Below are positions 1 to 8,831 of a stretch of DNA of 64,000 bases, piece after piece. Made by a program: the position numbers and the translations under genes. Source of the DNA: Clostridiales bacterium (GTDB lineage Bacteria; Bacillota; Clostridia; Saccharofermentanales; Saccharofermentanaceae). Position 1 is the stretch's first letter; each line of letters opens with the position of its first letter. The stretch spans positions 1 to 64,000 of the forward strand of contig JAGAXM010000033.1 of the NCBI GenBank assembly GCA_017940895.1. The letters run 5' to 3'. The notes under the pieces were generated by a model that saw only the letters and a list, made by a program, of their open reading frames with translations, was not told the DNA's origin and searched no databases.

Positions 1-4
1 ACAC

Positions 5-77
5 ATGGTATATATCTCCTGAACAAAGATATACTACCATTATTAAAGGCTCCGGGTTCGATTCCCCGAGCCTTTAA
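5..77 (+). ncRNA. Two adjacent hairpins, one with a tRNA T-arm-like loop
   Basis: Two back-to-back stems are visible. Bases 5-17 pair with 27-40 (one bulge, loop 18-26). Bases 43-52 pair perfectly with 68-77, continuing through a C/C mismatch to GGG/CCC (54-56 with 64-66) around the 7-base loop TTCGATT. That loop is the canonical T-loop of tRNA, and the stem looks like an acceptor stem stacked on a T-stem, but with no D or anticodon arm between and no CCA. It may be the 3' part of a structured RNA starting left of the window, a degenerate tRNA-derived element or a terminator-like hairpin. The function is unknown and the strand is assumed. Confidence 0.3.
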
Positions 78-85
78 TTGCATTT

Positions 86-140
86 AAAAGGAGCTGTGTA
101 ACCTCGATTTTTAGTCGAGGTTTTTTCACAGCCCCTTTTT
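86..140. terminator. Nested bidirectional intrinsic terminator
   Basis: An inner stem (101-107 with 115-121) is followed by a T run. An outer stem (about 86-98 with 127-139, one mismatch) is flanked by A's on the left and T's on the right. It can end leftward transcription of the foldase gene, which stops at 145, and any rightward RNA coming from the hairpins at 5-77. Confidence 0.75.
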
Positions 141-144
141 TGAT

Positions 145-1818
145 TTACGGTACATCCGCTATTCTGTCGAGTCCCGTCTGATTGAATTCGTACTGGTAAG
201 CACTTATCGTCTCATTCAGGAACGCCTGATAGTTTCTCATACGTACGAACGAGTTTACTCTGTCGTACCACTCGGGATTGGTCGAGATGTCAACCAGATA
301 GACTATATAGTAGCCGGTATCTGTCTCGAGGAAGGCCTTATCACCTGCGACTCTCGTGTCGGAGAAGATCCACTCGTCGAGGATTCCCTCATACTTGCCG
401 GGGTAAGTGTCCTGGCTGTGTGTGATGACGATATTGCCGTTGATGATATCGTCGTTGTAAAGATTCTCGATGGTCTGTACGTCAGTCTCTTCACCGAATA
501 CGCCGATCGTATCGTAGATCTCCTGTGCGACCTGCTGTGCATTCGCGATATCGTAGCCGGGGATTGTTTCGTCGCCGGAATTATTGATGAGTACTTCTAC
601 CATACGTACGTCTCTAAGCGGTACTGTCTGACGCTCGCGGTTAACAAATACGAGGATGATAGGGAAGCCGTCTCCGTCATTGAAGATGACTGCATCGCCC
701 GGAGTTCTCGCCGAATCGAACAGCCAGTCTCTGAAGTCGGTATGTGTGAAGTCGTCGTATCTTGCACCTGAAGTAAGGCAGGAATCGGTAAGTTGCAGGA
801 TGGCTGCTGCCTCGCCCGAGAAATACTGGGCTGCGATAGCCTCGAACATCGAAGGATCCTGTCCCATCTGCTCGATGATCTGGTTGGCATGGAGATTGGC
901 AGTGTCGATGAATGCCTGGTCTCTCTGCTCGTAACGGATGCGAAGGAGCTTATAGTCGACTTCGTCATATGCGTTGGGGTTGTTCTGATATGCTTCTTCA
1001 GCCTGTTCTTCCGTAGCCTGGAGTTCAACGAGCTTGGCATTGGATGAATAGTCTTCAGTGAAATACATTTTCGCGAGGGCAGAGAGGATGACCTGCTCGT
1101 CTACCTGATCGCCGAAGACACCGCGGATGTATGTCGTGAGATCAACTCCGAGTTCGTCCGCCTTGCCCTGGAGCCAGTCGATGTATGCACGGGCGAGGTC
1201 GTAGTGTTTCTGCTCGATCTCGTAGCCGTGAGAGATCGCATCGTCGTAGAGAAGCTGTGTCAGCTGCATCTGCTGTGCGGTCAGATCGAGGAAGTAGTCT
1301 CTGTTGGTAGCGTAGTTTGTGTCTACGGAAGGAGAAGCAAGCATCTCGGGCGTCTCCGCAGCGAAAATATCTACACCGTTATCGATCAGTATGTAGTGAT
1401 ACATGAAGGAGAACTCTGCGCTGTCGACCGGAGTGCCGCCGATGGTAAGGGGGCTTTGGAGCTTCTCCTTGATACCTGCGTTATAGAACAGGGAAGCCGC
1501 TACTGTCGCGAGTACAACGATCGAAGCGATCACGAGGAATGTGATGCTCTTGATACTTCCCTTGGTGACGGGTGTGCGGGACTCTTTATCCGCCTTGGCG
1601 GGTGCGAGGTCGAGCTTTACCGGAGCGATGTCGTTCTTCTTTACCTCCTCTTTCATGGGAGCGGGGGATTCGGAAGTTATCTTGTCTTCGAGCGTCGCGG
1701 TATCTTCGCCGGACAGACCTAACTGTGCGTCTTCGGAGAACTCCTGAACGCCCTCGGCGTTGATCTCGAAGTCCGGGGTTCTTATGATCTTTTTCTTGTC
1801 TTCTCTGTTCTTTTTCAA
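145..1818 (-). CDS. Membrane-anchored PrsA/SurA-type peptidyl-prolyl isomerase-like foldase
   Basis: This 557-residue protein is probably an extracytoplasmic chaperone or foldase. It has a charged, low-complexity cytoplasmic head (residues 1-90), one membrane helix (about 91-111, ITFLVIASIVVLATVAASLF) and a large exported region. That region resembles the SurA/PrsA N-terminal helical domain followed by two parvulin-like segments (about 270-380 and 385-530, with the typical PGD and D-T-GYYIVYLVD patterns). A TM anchor replaces the lipobox of classical PrsA. Its start overlaps the stop of the upstream lipid kinase by 4 nt, so the two are translationally coupled. Isomerase activity is uncertain because the parvulin active site is poorly recognisable; a chaperone-only role is possible. 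Confidence 0.7.
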   Translation of the reverse strand: MKKNREDKKKIIRTPDFEINAEGVQEFSEDAQLGLSGEDTATLEDKITSESPAPMKEEVKKNDIAPVKLDLAPAKADKESRTPVTKGSIKSITFLVIASIVVLATVAASLFYNAGIKEKLQSPLTIGGTPVDSAEFSFMYHYILIDNGVDIFAAETPEMLASPSVDTNYATNRDYFLDLTAQQMQLTQLLYDDAISHGYEIEQKHYDLARAYIDWLQGKADELGVDLTTYIRGVFGDQVDEQVILSALAKMYFTEDYSSNAKLVELQATEEQAEEAYQNNPNAYDEVDYKLLRIRYEQRDQAFIDTANLHANQIIEQMGQDPSMFEAIAAQYFSGEAAAILQLTDSCLTSGARYDDFTHTDFRDWLFDSARTPGDAVIFNDGDGFPIILVFVNRERQTVPLRDVRMVEVLINNSGDETIPGYDIANAQQVAQEIYDTIGVFGEETDVQTIENLYNDDIINGNIVITHSQDTYPGKYEGILDEWIFSDTRVAGDKAFLETDTGYYIVYLVDISTNPEWYDRVNSFVRMRNYQAFLNETISAYQYEFNQTGLDRIADVP

Positions 1819-2726
1819 AGCGGTTCCTCCTTATTGGGAACAATGAGTTTGATAGCGTGCTTGATGCAGCTTATATGGGCGGGCAGGGAAGAACCCTCCT
1901 CGCCGTCGATGTCGAGTACGACGTGTTCATCGGACTCAATAGAGATATCGTCTGACTGAAGATAGATAACGTTGTCGTTGTTGATGTGGTCTCCTACCAT
2001 GAGACTTCCGAGCAGCGGAACGATCTCGATGGGGTCCATCTTCTTGATCGCGAGCATGTCGAGGACGCCGTCAGTGATGTCTGCGTTTGTCATAAGGCTT
2101 CTGAAGCCGCCGACGCTCTTGGTATTCGAGATCAGGAACATGATTATGTCTTCGTTATAGACCATGCCGTTCGCGGTGATCTTTACCTTGAAGGTACGGT
2201 TGATCGAAGGAAGATCTCTTAATGCGGAGATCCAGTAGGCCGCAGGTCCGATCAGAGTCTTTACATCCGAGTTTGCCTTGTATGCGACGTCGGTAAGAAG
2301 ACCTGCAGCGACAACGTTAAGGAAATAGTCGTTGTTGGCTCTGCCGCAGTCGACTGTTACATATGAAGGATTCGCGAGCATACGCGCGAAGTCGGAGGCT
2401 GACTGCGGGAGATTGTTGATGGTGGCGAAGTCATTAACCGTGCCGGAAGTGAAGATGGCAAGAGGAAGCTTTACGCCGCCTCTCATCATGCCGGTAACTA
2501 CTTCGTTGACCGTTCCGTCACCGCCCATCGCGACGATGGCATCGTATTCTTCGGCACGTGTGTTTATCGCGAAGTTCATCGCATCGTATCTTCCCGATGT
2601 GTAGCAGATATCGGAGCGCGTAAGATTACCCGAACCCGACAGATGCATGAGCACGCTGTCGAGATCCTGAAGTGCTGTCTCCCTTCCCGAGGAAGGATTG
2701 ATGATGATACGTAATCTAAGTCCCAT
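1815..2726 (-). CDS. Diacylglycerol kinase-like lipid kinase (YegS/DgkB family)
   Basis: The 303-residue length is typical of soluble bacterial lipid kinases, which phosphorylate diacylglycerol or related lipids at the membrane and recycle diacylglycerol from lipoteichoic-acid synthesis. It carries the catalytic-domain signature GGDGTVNEV near residue 70, preceded by the N-terminal strand LRIIINPSSG. The C-terminal beta domain includes DGVLDM and VLDIDGEE stretches. No Shine-Dalgarno motif precedes the start, and a -10-like TATTAT lies only 4 nt upstream, so the mRNA may have little or no leader. It is the first gene of a two-gene leftward operon. The family call is firm; the exact lipid substrate is unknown. 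Confidence 0.85.
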   Translation of the reverse strand: MGLRLRIIINPSSGRETALQDLDSVLMHLSGSGNLTRSDICYTSGRYDAMNFAINTRAEEYDAIVAMGGDGTVNEVVTGMMRGGVKLPLAIFTSGTVNDFATINNLPQSASDFARMLANPSYVTVDCGRANNDYFLNVVAAGLLTDVAYKANSDVKTLIGPAAYWISALRDLPSINRTFKVKITANGMVYNEDIIMFLISNTKSVGGFRSLMTNADITDGVLDMLAIKKMDPIEIVPLLGSLMVGDHINNDNVIYLQSDDISIESDEHVVLDIDGEEGSSLPAHISCIKHAIKLIVPNKEEPL

Positions 2727-2761
2727 ACATATAATACTTTAACATATAGTAGGCGGCGGTT

Positions 2762-2789
2762 TTGTTACCGCATTGCTACAAAATATGAT
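2762..2789 (+). promoter_or_regulatory. Promoter of the YfhO-type operon
   Basis: TTGTTA, 16-nt spacer, TATGAT. The predicted start point is about 5 nt before the ATG at 2802 and there is no Shine-Dalgarno, so the transcript would be nearly leaderless. Confidence 0.5.
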
Positions 2790-2801
2790 AGTATTAGCTC
2801 T

Positions 2802-5513
2802 ATGGTTAAGTACGGCAAATTAAAGTTATTTTCGTTCCTGTTCCCGTTCGCGGCAGTTATTATCATTTTCGCGCTTATGGGCGTGTATCCCGCGGGAACC
2901 AAGACGATGCTTACGGTGGACCTTTACCACCAGTATATGCCGTTCATTTATGAGCTCAGGGCGAAGATCTTAGGCGGAAGGTCTTTGTTCTATTCTTGGA
3001 ACAGCGGTCTCGGCAACGAGTACTATGCGGTCTTCGCGAACTACTGTGCGTCGCCTTTAAATCTTCTGTGCCTGCTTTTCCCTTACAAAGCGCTTCCCGT
3101 GTTCGCGGCGTTCATTACCGCTGTGCGTGCCGGTCTTGCTTCGCTGTTCATGGCGATGTTCCTCTCGCATATCGACTCTCGTAAATACGATCTCATAACA
3201 GTCTCATTCGGCGTTGCATACGCGCTGTCCGGATGGTTTCTTACAGACTTCTGGAACATCATGTGGTGCGATGCGTACGTACTGCTTCCGCTCATATGCC
3301 TGGGACTTCTGAAACTCTTTACGGAAGGCAATTACCTGCTTTATGTCGTATCCCTCGCGGTCGCACTTATCTCCAACTACTATTCGGGATATATGCTTTG
3401 CATATTCCTTACGTTCTTCTCGGTAGTCATGTACTTCGCATTCATGCCCGATGATAAGTTCGGACCGCGCTCTTTCTTCGCATCTGCGGGAAGATTCGCG
3501 CTCGGCTCTCTGATCGCGGGTGCGATATCTGCGGTAGTCGTAATCCCCACGTATCTTATCCTGCAGCACTCGTCTGCTACGGGAGATACGCTCCCCGTTG
3601 ACTTCACGCCTTCCGGAAGTCTGTTCGACTTCCTCGGCCGCTTCCTTGTAAGCGCCAACCCCAATATCAGAAGCGGTATGGCTAATGTCGCATGCGGCAC
3701 GGTAGTTGTTCTCATGCTGCCGCTGTTCTTCATGGCATCATCGAAAGCATCCATTTCTCTGCGAAAAAAGATCGGCTTCGGCTTCATGATGCTGTTCATG
3801 TATTTAAGCTTCGAGATGAGGACGTTGAATTTCATCTGGCACGGATTCCATTTCCCGAATCAGATCCCTTACAGACAGTCCTACATGATGAGCTTCATCG
3901 CGGTCATCATCGCGTTCATGACCATCAGAGTACTTAAGACATTTACTCCTGCCCAGTTATCGGCTGTATGCGTGGGTGCGGGTGTATTCCTTATGCTTTA
4001 TGAGAAATTCGGTACGGGTGAAGAAGGATATCAGCAGATAGGACTTTCATTGCTGTTCCTCATTATCCAGTCCGTAGTGCTTAGGCTTATCGTTACTTCC
4101 ACGAGGACCGGCAGCACCGTTCTCGAGTGGGTGCTCATGATCACCATGCTCGCGGAGACTTTGACCGCGTCCGCGTTTACCATCGGCAGAGTGGCTGAGC
4201 ATGAGGGTTTCACCGGATATGAATTCTACGGTAAGAACAGGCGCACCATACATGAGTATGTGACGGACCTCGAGGGAAGCGAAGGACATAATAATTTCGA
4301 GAGGACGGAGCTGTATCCGAACTTCATCTGCGATATTCAGTCTGTGTACGATGTTAAAGGCATGTCGATATTCTCTTCTACCGCCCGCGAGAGCTTTGTT
4401 AAGTACATGCGTAACTTCGGCTTCCATAATAACGGTATCAACGGACTTCGTAATGCGGGTCTTACCAGAGTTACCGCATCGATCCTCGGCATACGTAATC
4501 TCGCACTCATTCAGGATACGCAGAGTGTACCCATGATCTTCGATGAGACTTACAGCGAAGGTGAGGTCACAATCTACGATAATCCCGATGCTTTGTCAGT
4601 CGGATTTATGACCTCGGATGATATTATCAATTACGTTCCGTCCACATTAACGAATGATGTATTTGTTAAGACCAATGATTGGATAAGAGCGATGGGAGTT
4701 CAGGCTGATGTCTATCTTCCTTTGTATGCCGTATCTTCGCAGGAGAGCGGAATGACTCCTACAGGCTGGTCCGGCAATGCTCTTAATTATCAGATGACCG
4801 CGGCAGGTTCCGAGAGCTCGTATACGGTTACGGTAAGCGAGGCGGATATAGGCGCGGATGTTTATCTTTATGCTGACAGCTCCAAGGGCGGTAAAGTCAA
4901 GATCATGAACGGCATCGAGACTGTTGCCGAGTATGAGATAAGAAGTTATCAGACGGTCTGCCTCGGCACATTTACGGGTGAACCTTTAACAGCGACGATC
5001 ACATACAGTGATTCTCCGGCGGGAACCCTTCATGTCTATACTTATGAGTTAAACAGGGAAGGGTACGACCTCGCGGTTAATACACTCGGCAGCAGACAGT
5101 TTGAAGTTACCTCTTATGACGATACTTCCATAACCGGAACCATAGATGCCGGTGAGGGAGGGTTCATGCTGCTGACCATACCCTATACTGAAGGATTTAT
5201 TGCGCAGGTTGACGGTCAGGAGGCTGAACTTATATCTGTTCAGGATGCTTTGTGCGGCATTGATCTTGAAGAGGGAACTCACGAAGTGGTTATACGATAT
5301 GTTCCCGCGGGATTTACGCAGGCGGCATTTATATCATTGGCAGGTATAATTGCTCTTGCGGCAGTATGTGTAGTAAGAAAACTTGTCTCCAAGCCTGCCG
5401 CGGCTTTGGCTGAAGAGCAGGTTGCAGTTGAAGAGTCTGTTGCCGTCGAAGAGATTACAGGCGAAGACCAGAATGCTGAAGATCAGGATGCCGAAGATGA
5501 GACGCCGGATTGA
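2802..5513 (+). CDS. YfhO-family GT-C-type membrane glycosyltransferase
   Basis: A 903-residue integral membrane protein of the YfhO family. Related proteins, such as B. subtilis YfhO working with CsbB, transfer sugars from undecaprenyl phosphate to lipoteichoic acid on the outside of the cell. Seen here: an N-terminal helix, the conserved stretch VDLYHQYMPF near residue 45 and FYSWNSGLGNEY near 65, about a dozen hydrophobic segments to residue 460, a large extracellular beta-rich domain (about 470-820) ending in the family's PYTEGFIAQVDGQEA motif, a last TM helix and an acidic Glu/Asp-rich tail. It is first in an overlapping three-gene operon. The substrate is inferred only. Confidence 0.85.
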   Translation: MVKYGKLKLFSFLFPFAAVIIIFALMGVYPAGTKTMLTVDLYHQYMPFIYELRAKILGGRSLFYSWNSGLGNEYYAVFANYCASPLNLLCLLFPYKALPVFAAFITAVRAGLASLFMAMFLSHIDSRKYDLITVSFGVAYALSGWFLTDFWNIMWCDAYVLLPLICLGLLKLFTEGNYLLYVVSLAVALISNYYSGYMLCIFLTFFSVVMYFAFMPDDKFGPRSFFASAGRFALGSLIAGAISAVVVIPTYLILQHSSATGDTLPVDFTPSGSLFDFLGRFLVSANPNIRSGMANVACGTVVVLMLPLFFMASSKASISLRKKIGFGFMMLFMYLSFEMRTLNFIWHGFHFPNQIPYRQSYMMSFIAVIIAFMTIRVLKTFTPAQLSAVCVGAGVFLMLYEKFGTGEEGYQQIGLSLLFLIIQSVVLRLIVTSTRTGSTVLEWVLMITMLAETLTASAFTIGRVAEHEGFTGYEFYGKNRRTIHEYVTDLEGSEGHNNFERTELYPNFICDIQSVYDVKGMSIFSSTARESFVKYMRNFGFHNNGINGLRNAGLTRVTASILGIRNLALIQDTQSVPMIFDETYSEGEVTIYDNPDALSVGFMTSDDIINYVPSTLTNDVFVKTNDWIRAMGVQADVYLPLYAVSSQESGMTPTGWSGNALNYQMTAAGSESSYTVTVSEADIGADVYLYADSSKGGKVKIMNGIETVAEYEIRSYQTVCLGTFTGEPLTATITYSDSPAGTLHVYTYELNREGYDLAVNTLGSRQFEVTSYDDTSITGTIDAGEGGFMLLTIPYTEGFIAQVDGQEAELISVQDALCGIDLEEGTHEVVIRYVPAGFTQAAFISLAGIIALAAVCVVRKLVSKPAAALAEEQVAVEESVAVEEITGEDQNAEDQDAEDETPD

Positions 5514-7701
5514 TGAAGACGCGCTTGCGTGTGCGACGGCGGCTTTTCTGCTTCCGGTATTCGTACTGCTTCTTATAATCGGAAATGCTCCCGAGAGTTT
5601 TCTGACTTCGGTATTTACCCAGTCTACCGATATAGACATATTAAGAAGCCGGTTTGCAGGGGGAAGACTGTTCATTCCGGATGCTATCCTCGATATAGTC
5701 ACGAGAAGGTTATATCCTTCGTTTATTATCTGTTTCCTCATCGGCGGCAACTTAGGTAAGTTCCTGTTCAGGATGTTCTTCTATTTAAGATTCGGACTTC
5801 TGGGATTTATCATGTATCACTTCTGTTCCGGTCACGTGAAGATCAAGAGAATATGGGGCTGTGTTATCGGTCTGCTTTATTCTTTGTGTGCCGCAAGTCT
5901 TATATCGTCTCTGGATCCTCAGATTATGAATGTCATGATAGCTGCGCCCGTTGCGGCAAGTGCTGTCGACAGTCTTATGAGGAACGGACGGAAGAAGGAT
6001 TTTTGGCTTGCCGTCGCGGCATTCACTTTGTTTATGACCGGCGGGTTTAACGGAATAATATCGGGTGTGCTGTTCATACTTAGCACACTTTGGCTGTTCG
6101 CGGGACTTATCCCGGGCGGCAAGAAATGGCCTGTTATCAAAGCCCTTCTGGCTTCCCTGATCTGTGATCTTACGGTCATCATTCCCACACTTGCAGCGGG
6201 AATGTCTTATATCGATATCGCCGGTGAGGCAAAGAACAGTACGGCGACCTTCAAGTTCTTCGATCTTCTGTGCTCGCTTCTTGACGGGGCGGCGGTCAAC
6301 GTGCCTGCCGAAGGAAAATTCCCGGCGCTCAGCATGTCGGTATTCATCTTTATGTTCGCACTGCTGTTCTTTATTAACCGTGCCATTCCTCACAGCGCGA
6401 AGTTCGCGGGTCTTGTAATAATCCTGCTTCTTACGGCATCGTGTTCCTGGTCGTTACTGAATGCGATCCTGTCCGTATACGGTGATACGGGAGCGGCGGC
6501 GATGACGAGATTCGCAGTGCTTACCGTGCTGGTGTTTATAATGGCGGCAGTTTCTCTTCGTAATGCACGTATGTTGACTCGCAACGGGGTTTTCACTGCG
6601 GTGTTCTCTGTGCTTGCACTTATAGTCATATCCAACGTTTCTGCTGCAAGCGAAGTTACAAGGAGTATGTTCACGATATGGTTCAGCGCTGTCTCCGTCA
6701 TATTCTGGGGTGCATTCCTGTCGATGGTGCTGCATGAGAAAGAAAAGTCTGTTGACCTTTTCGCCATGATGGCAGTGGCGGGGATGGTGCTTAATCTGTG
6801 GTACAGCTTCTCTGTGTCCGGGTTCGAGGGCAAATGGGATCCCCTTTCTATTTACAGAGCCAATACTTATTCTCCTGCGGTAACGGTCAGAGATCCGCTG
6901 CCTCTTTACGGATCACAGCCGGAGTACATCATGATAAGATCCGATCTTCGTCAGAATAATGAGGGAAAAACATTTCCCGAGCTTTTCAACAAGCTGTCGC
7001 AGGCTGCTGTTGCCGACACCGTATTTACTGTGGCAGATGCATTTCCCGTATATCTTGAAGGCGTAACGGATCGGGGTAACGGCAACTATATGCCTTATGA
7101 TCATCCGGGAATTGAGATGCTGCTTCGCGCGGAGAACCTGAACTTTGATTCTCCGTACTACGTTTTTTCTTCCTTTGACGGCAGACAGGTGCTTACGGAG
7201 ACATATGCGGGATTCGAATCGGTAAGCGAGTTCGACGGACCATATGTTAAGCAGTTGGACAGGCACTGTGTGGCCCTGAGCCTGAGACAGGAAGGAGACT
7301 CTCCGTCGGATCTGTCAGTCCTGTCCTTGTGGAGGGGAAATGAAAGCGCTATGGATTCTTTACGTTCCCGCGTAATGCCGATGGAAGGATACGAGGCGCT
7401 TCTTGCAGGTGATGACATAGATACGGGATTCGTTACTGTCGTTACATCCGTGGTTTACAGCAGCGGATATGATATCAGTATCACGGGATCCGAAGGCAGG
7501 GTGTCGAGTGAGACATTCTCGTATGCGGGTAAATTGGCGGCGACATTCAATGCGTCCGGCAGTTACGATTATATGGTCAGAATAGGCGCATCATATGTGA
7601 TAACTATAGTAACGTTAAGTATATGGGTCTTGTCTTCTGCAATTGTTGTTTATAATATCTTAAAGAACAGAAAGACAGACAGGGTGGTACCTAATGCTTA
7701 G
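5497..7701 (+). CDS. Second YfhO-like polytopic membrane protein
   Basis: About 734 residues from the ATG at 5497, which overlaps the end of the upstream YfhO gene by 17 nt. The open frame continues upstream to 5383, but that part is an out-of-frame reading of the upstream gene's acidic tail and is basic and low-complexity, so the later start is preferred even though no good Shine-Dalgarno exists; translational coupling is likely. It has the same architecture as its neighbour (many N-terminal TM helices, an extracellular domain from about residue 460, one final TM), but is shorter and divergent and lacks the clear VDLYHQY motif. Probably an ancient duplication forming a paired GT-C system. 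Function is inferred from family and context. Confidence 0.65.
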   Translation: MRRRIDEDALACATAAFLLPVFVLLLIIGNAPESFLTSVFTQSTDIDILRSRFAGGRLFIPDAILDIVTRRLYPSFIICFLIGGNLGKFLFRMFFYLRFGLLGFIMYHFCSGHVKIKRIWGCVIGLLYSLCAASLISSLDPQIMNVMIAAPVAASAVDSLMRNGRKKDFWLAVAAFTLFMTGGFNGIISGVLFILSTLWLFAGLIPGGKKWPVIKALLASLICDLTVIIPTLAAGMSYIDIAGEAKNSTATFKFFDLLCSLLDGAAVNVPAEGKFPALSMSVFIFMFALLFFINRAIPHSAKFAGLVIILLLTASCSWSLLNAILSVYGDTGAAAMTRFAVLTVLVFIMAAVSLRNARMLTRNGVFTAVFSVLALIVISNVSAASEVTRSMFTIWFSAVSVIFWGAFLSMVLHEKEKSVDLFAMMAVAGMVLNLWYSFSVSGFEGKWDPLSIYRANTYSPAVTVRDPLPLYGSQPEYIMIRSDLRQNNEGKTFPELFNKLSQAAVADTVFTVADAFPVYLEGVTDRGNGNYMPYDHPGIEMLLRAENLNFDSPYYVFSSFDGRQVLTETYAGFESVSEFDGPYVKQLDRHCVALSLRQEGDSPSDLSVLSLWRGNESAMDSLRSRVMPMEGYEALLAGDDIDTGFVTVVTSVVYSSGYDISITGSEGRVSSETFSYAGKLAATFNASGSYDYMVRIGASYVITIVTLSIWVLSSAIVVYNILKNRKTDRVVPNA

Positions 7702-8686
7702 CAGGATGATAAAAGACGGAGATGTATTTATAGTCTTCGATCTTGAATGGAATCAGCCGTTTCCCGGTAAGGAATACGGCTTTGACGTATCTAAGCTTTC
7801 GGGTGAGATTATAGAGATAGGTGCCGTAAAGATGGTGTACTCCGGCGGAACTCTGATCCCGAACGGGGTGTTCTCCAGCGATATCAAGCCTGCCTGCTAC
7901 AAGACCATTCATTATCATGTTAAGAAAGTAACTCATAAGACCAATGCGGATCTTGCCAAGGGCGAGCCTTTCGGGGATGCTTACAGAAAGTTCCGTGAGT
8001 TCTGCGGTGAGGATGCCATACTTGCGGGCTGGAGTAACTCGGATACCGATATGCTGAAGACCAATCTTAAGTTCTTCGGTATGGATGACAGGCTCGGTAT
8101 GTATTTTGTTGACGTTCAGCCTCTGTTCTCGGTGTTTTCCACGGAGAAGGGAAGGCAGAGGAGCGTGGAATTTGCAGTGGAGTACTTCGGTATCCCGATC
8201 GAAGAATCCTTCCACAGCGCGACATCCGATGCGAAATATACGGCGAAGATCCTTCAGAATATATTTGACCGTAATAAGACGAGCGAGGTCTTAAGTGTGA
8301 TCTCGACTTCGGCAGTCAACTGCGACATGAAGCGGGAGTTTACTACGGTAGGTGCGCCCTGCGACCATGTCTCGCAGGCTCTCATGCTAGTTGACGGCTT
8401 CAACAGCAGGTGTCCCGTATGCGACCGCCCGTTCGACGCCAAGATAAAGCCCTTCAGGATCCGTAAATCATCTTACGGGCTCTTAAGCTGCCCGAACGAC
8501 GGCGAGTTCTTCGCAAGAACACGCCTTAAAAAGAATAAGGAAGGTAAGTTCTACGCTTCCTCTGTGCTCAGATTCGCCACCCAGCCTGACTATTTTTTGG
8601 TCGCGTCAAAGAGGGAAGAGTACGAGAAATTCGGCATTGAGGGCAAGCCTGCCGTCAAGAAAGAACCCGAATCAGATAGTGAATAA
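7694..8686 (+). CDS. DEDDh 3'-5' exonuclease with C-terminal zinc ribbon
   Basis: A 330-residue protein. The N-terminal half is a DnaQ/RNase T-type exonuclease: Exo I FDLEWNQ at residues 15-21 followed by EIIEIGAVK, Exo II around WSNSDTDMLKTN, and Exo III near HSATSDAKYTAKIL, where His and Asp complete the DEDDh set. The C-terminal third has CDHV, CPVCDRPF and CPNDGEFF, suggesting a zinc-binding ribbon that may contact nucleic acid. It overlaps the upstream membrane-protein gene by 8 nt, so it is co-transcribed with cell-surface genes without an obvious functional link. Substrate (RNA or DNA) is not determinable here. Confidence 0.8.
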   Translation: MLSRMIKDGDVFIVFDLEWNQPFPGKEYGFDVSKLSGEIIEIGAVKMVYSGGTLIPNGVFSSDIKPACYKTIHYHVKKVTHKTNADLAKGEPFGDAYRKFREFCGEDAILAGWSNSDTDMLKTNLKFFGMDDRLGMYFVDVQPLFSVFSTEKGRQRSVEFAVEYFGIPIEESFHSATSDAKYTAKILQNIFDRNKTSEVLSVISTSAVNCDMKREFTTVGAPCDHVSQALMLVDGFNSRCPVCDRPFDAKIKPFRIRKSSYGLLSCPNDGEFFARTRLKKNKEGKFYASSVLRFATQPDYFLVASKREEYEKFGIEGKPAVKKEPESDSE

Positions 8687-8723
8687 AGTGTGAATAAAAA
8701 GTGTCAATTGCGTGATATTCATA

Positions 8724-8752
8724 TTGAAAATCAAATGCGCGTGACATATAAT
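8724..8752 (+). promoter_or_regulatory. Promoter of the PilX-like gene
   Basis: TTGAAA, 17-nt spacer, TATAAT: near-consensus sigma-A. Predicted start about 8759, giving a leader of about 73 nt that contains the hairpin at 8777-8800. Confidence 0.75.
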
Positions 8753-8776
8753 CATAGTAATTTATTAGGTGTAATG

Positions 8777-8800
8777 GCGTCGTAATGCATTTTGCGACGC
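8777..8800 (+). promoter_or_regulatory. Leader hairpin of the PilX-like gene
   Basis: GCGTCG (8777-8782) pairs with CGACGC (8795-8800), extended by further pairs inward, with an AT-rich loop. No T run follows, so it is not a terminator. A hairpin of the same size and position lies in the pilB leader (13932-13956), and both leaders end with a similar start-proximal motif. Confidence 0.45.
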
Positions 8801-8831
8801 TGTGGGTATTATGTTGAGGAAGGACTTGTTT

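Noticed and set aside
5-77. A complete tRNA or tmRNA at the left edge because of the TTCGATT loop
   Set aside because: No D-arm, anticodon arm or CCA in the visible DNA, and both stem strands are contiguous; only a T-arm-like hairpin can be claimed.
5383-5496. Upstream extension of the second YfhO-like protein
   Set aside because: It is an out-of-frame reading of the acidic tail of the preceding gene, basic and low in complexity, with no ribosome site; the ATG at 5497 is preferred.
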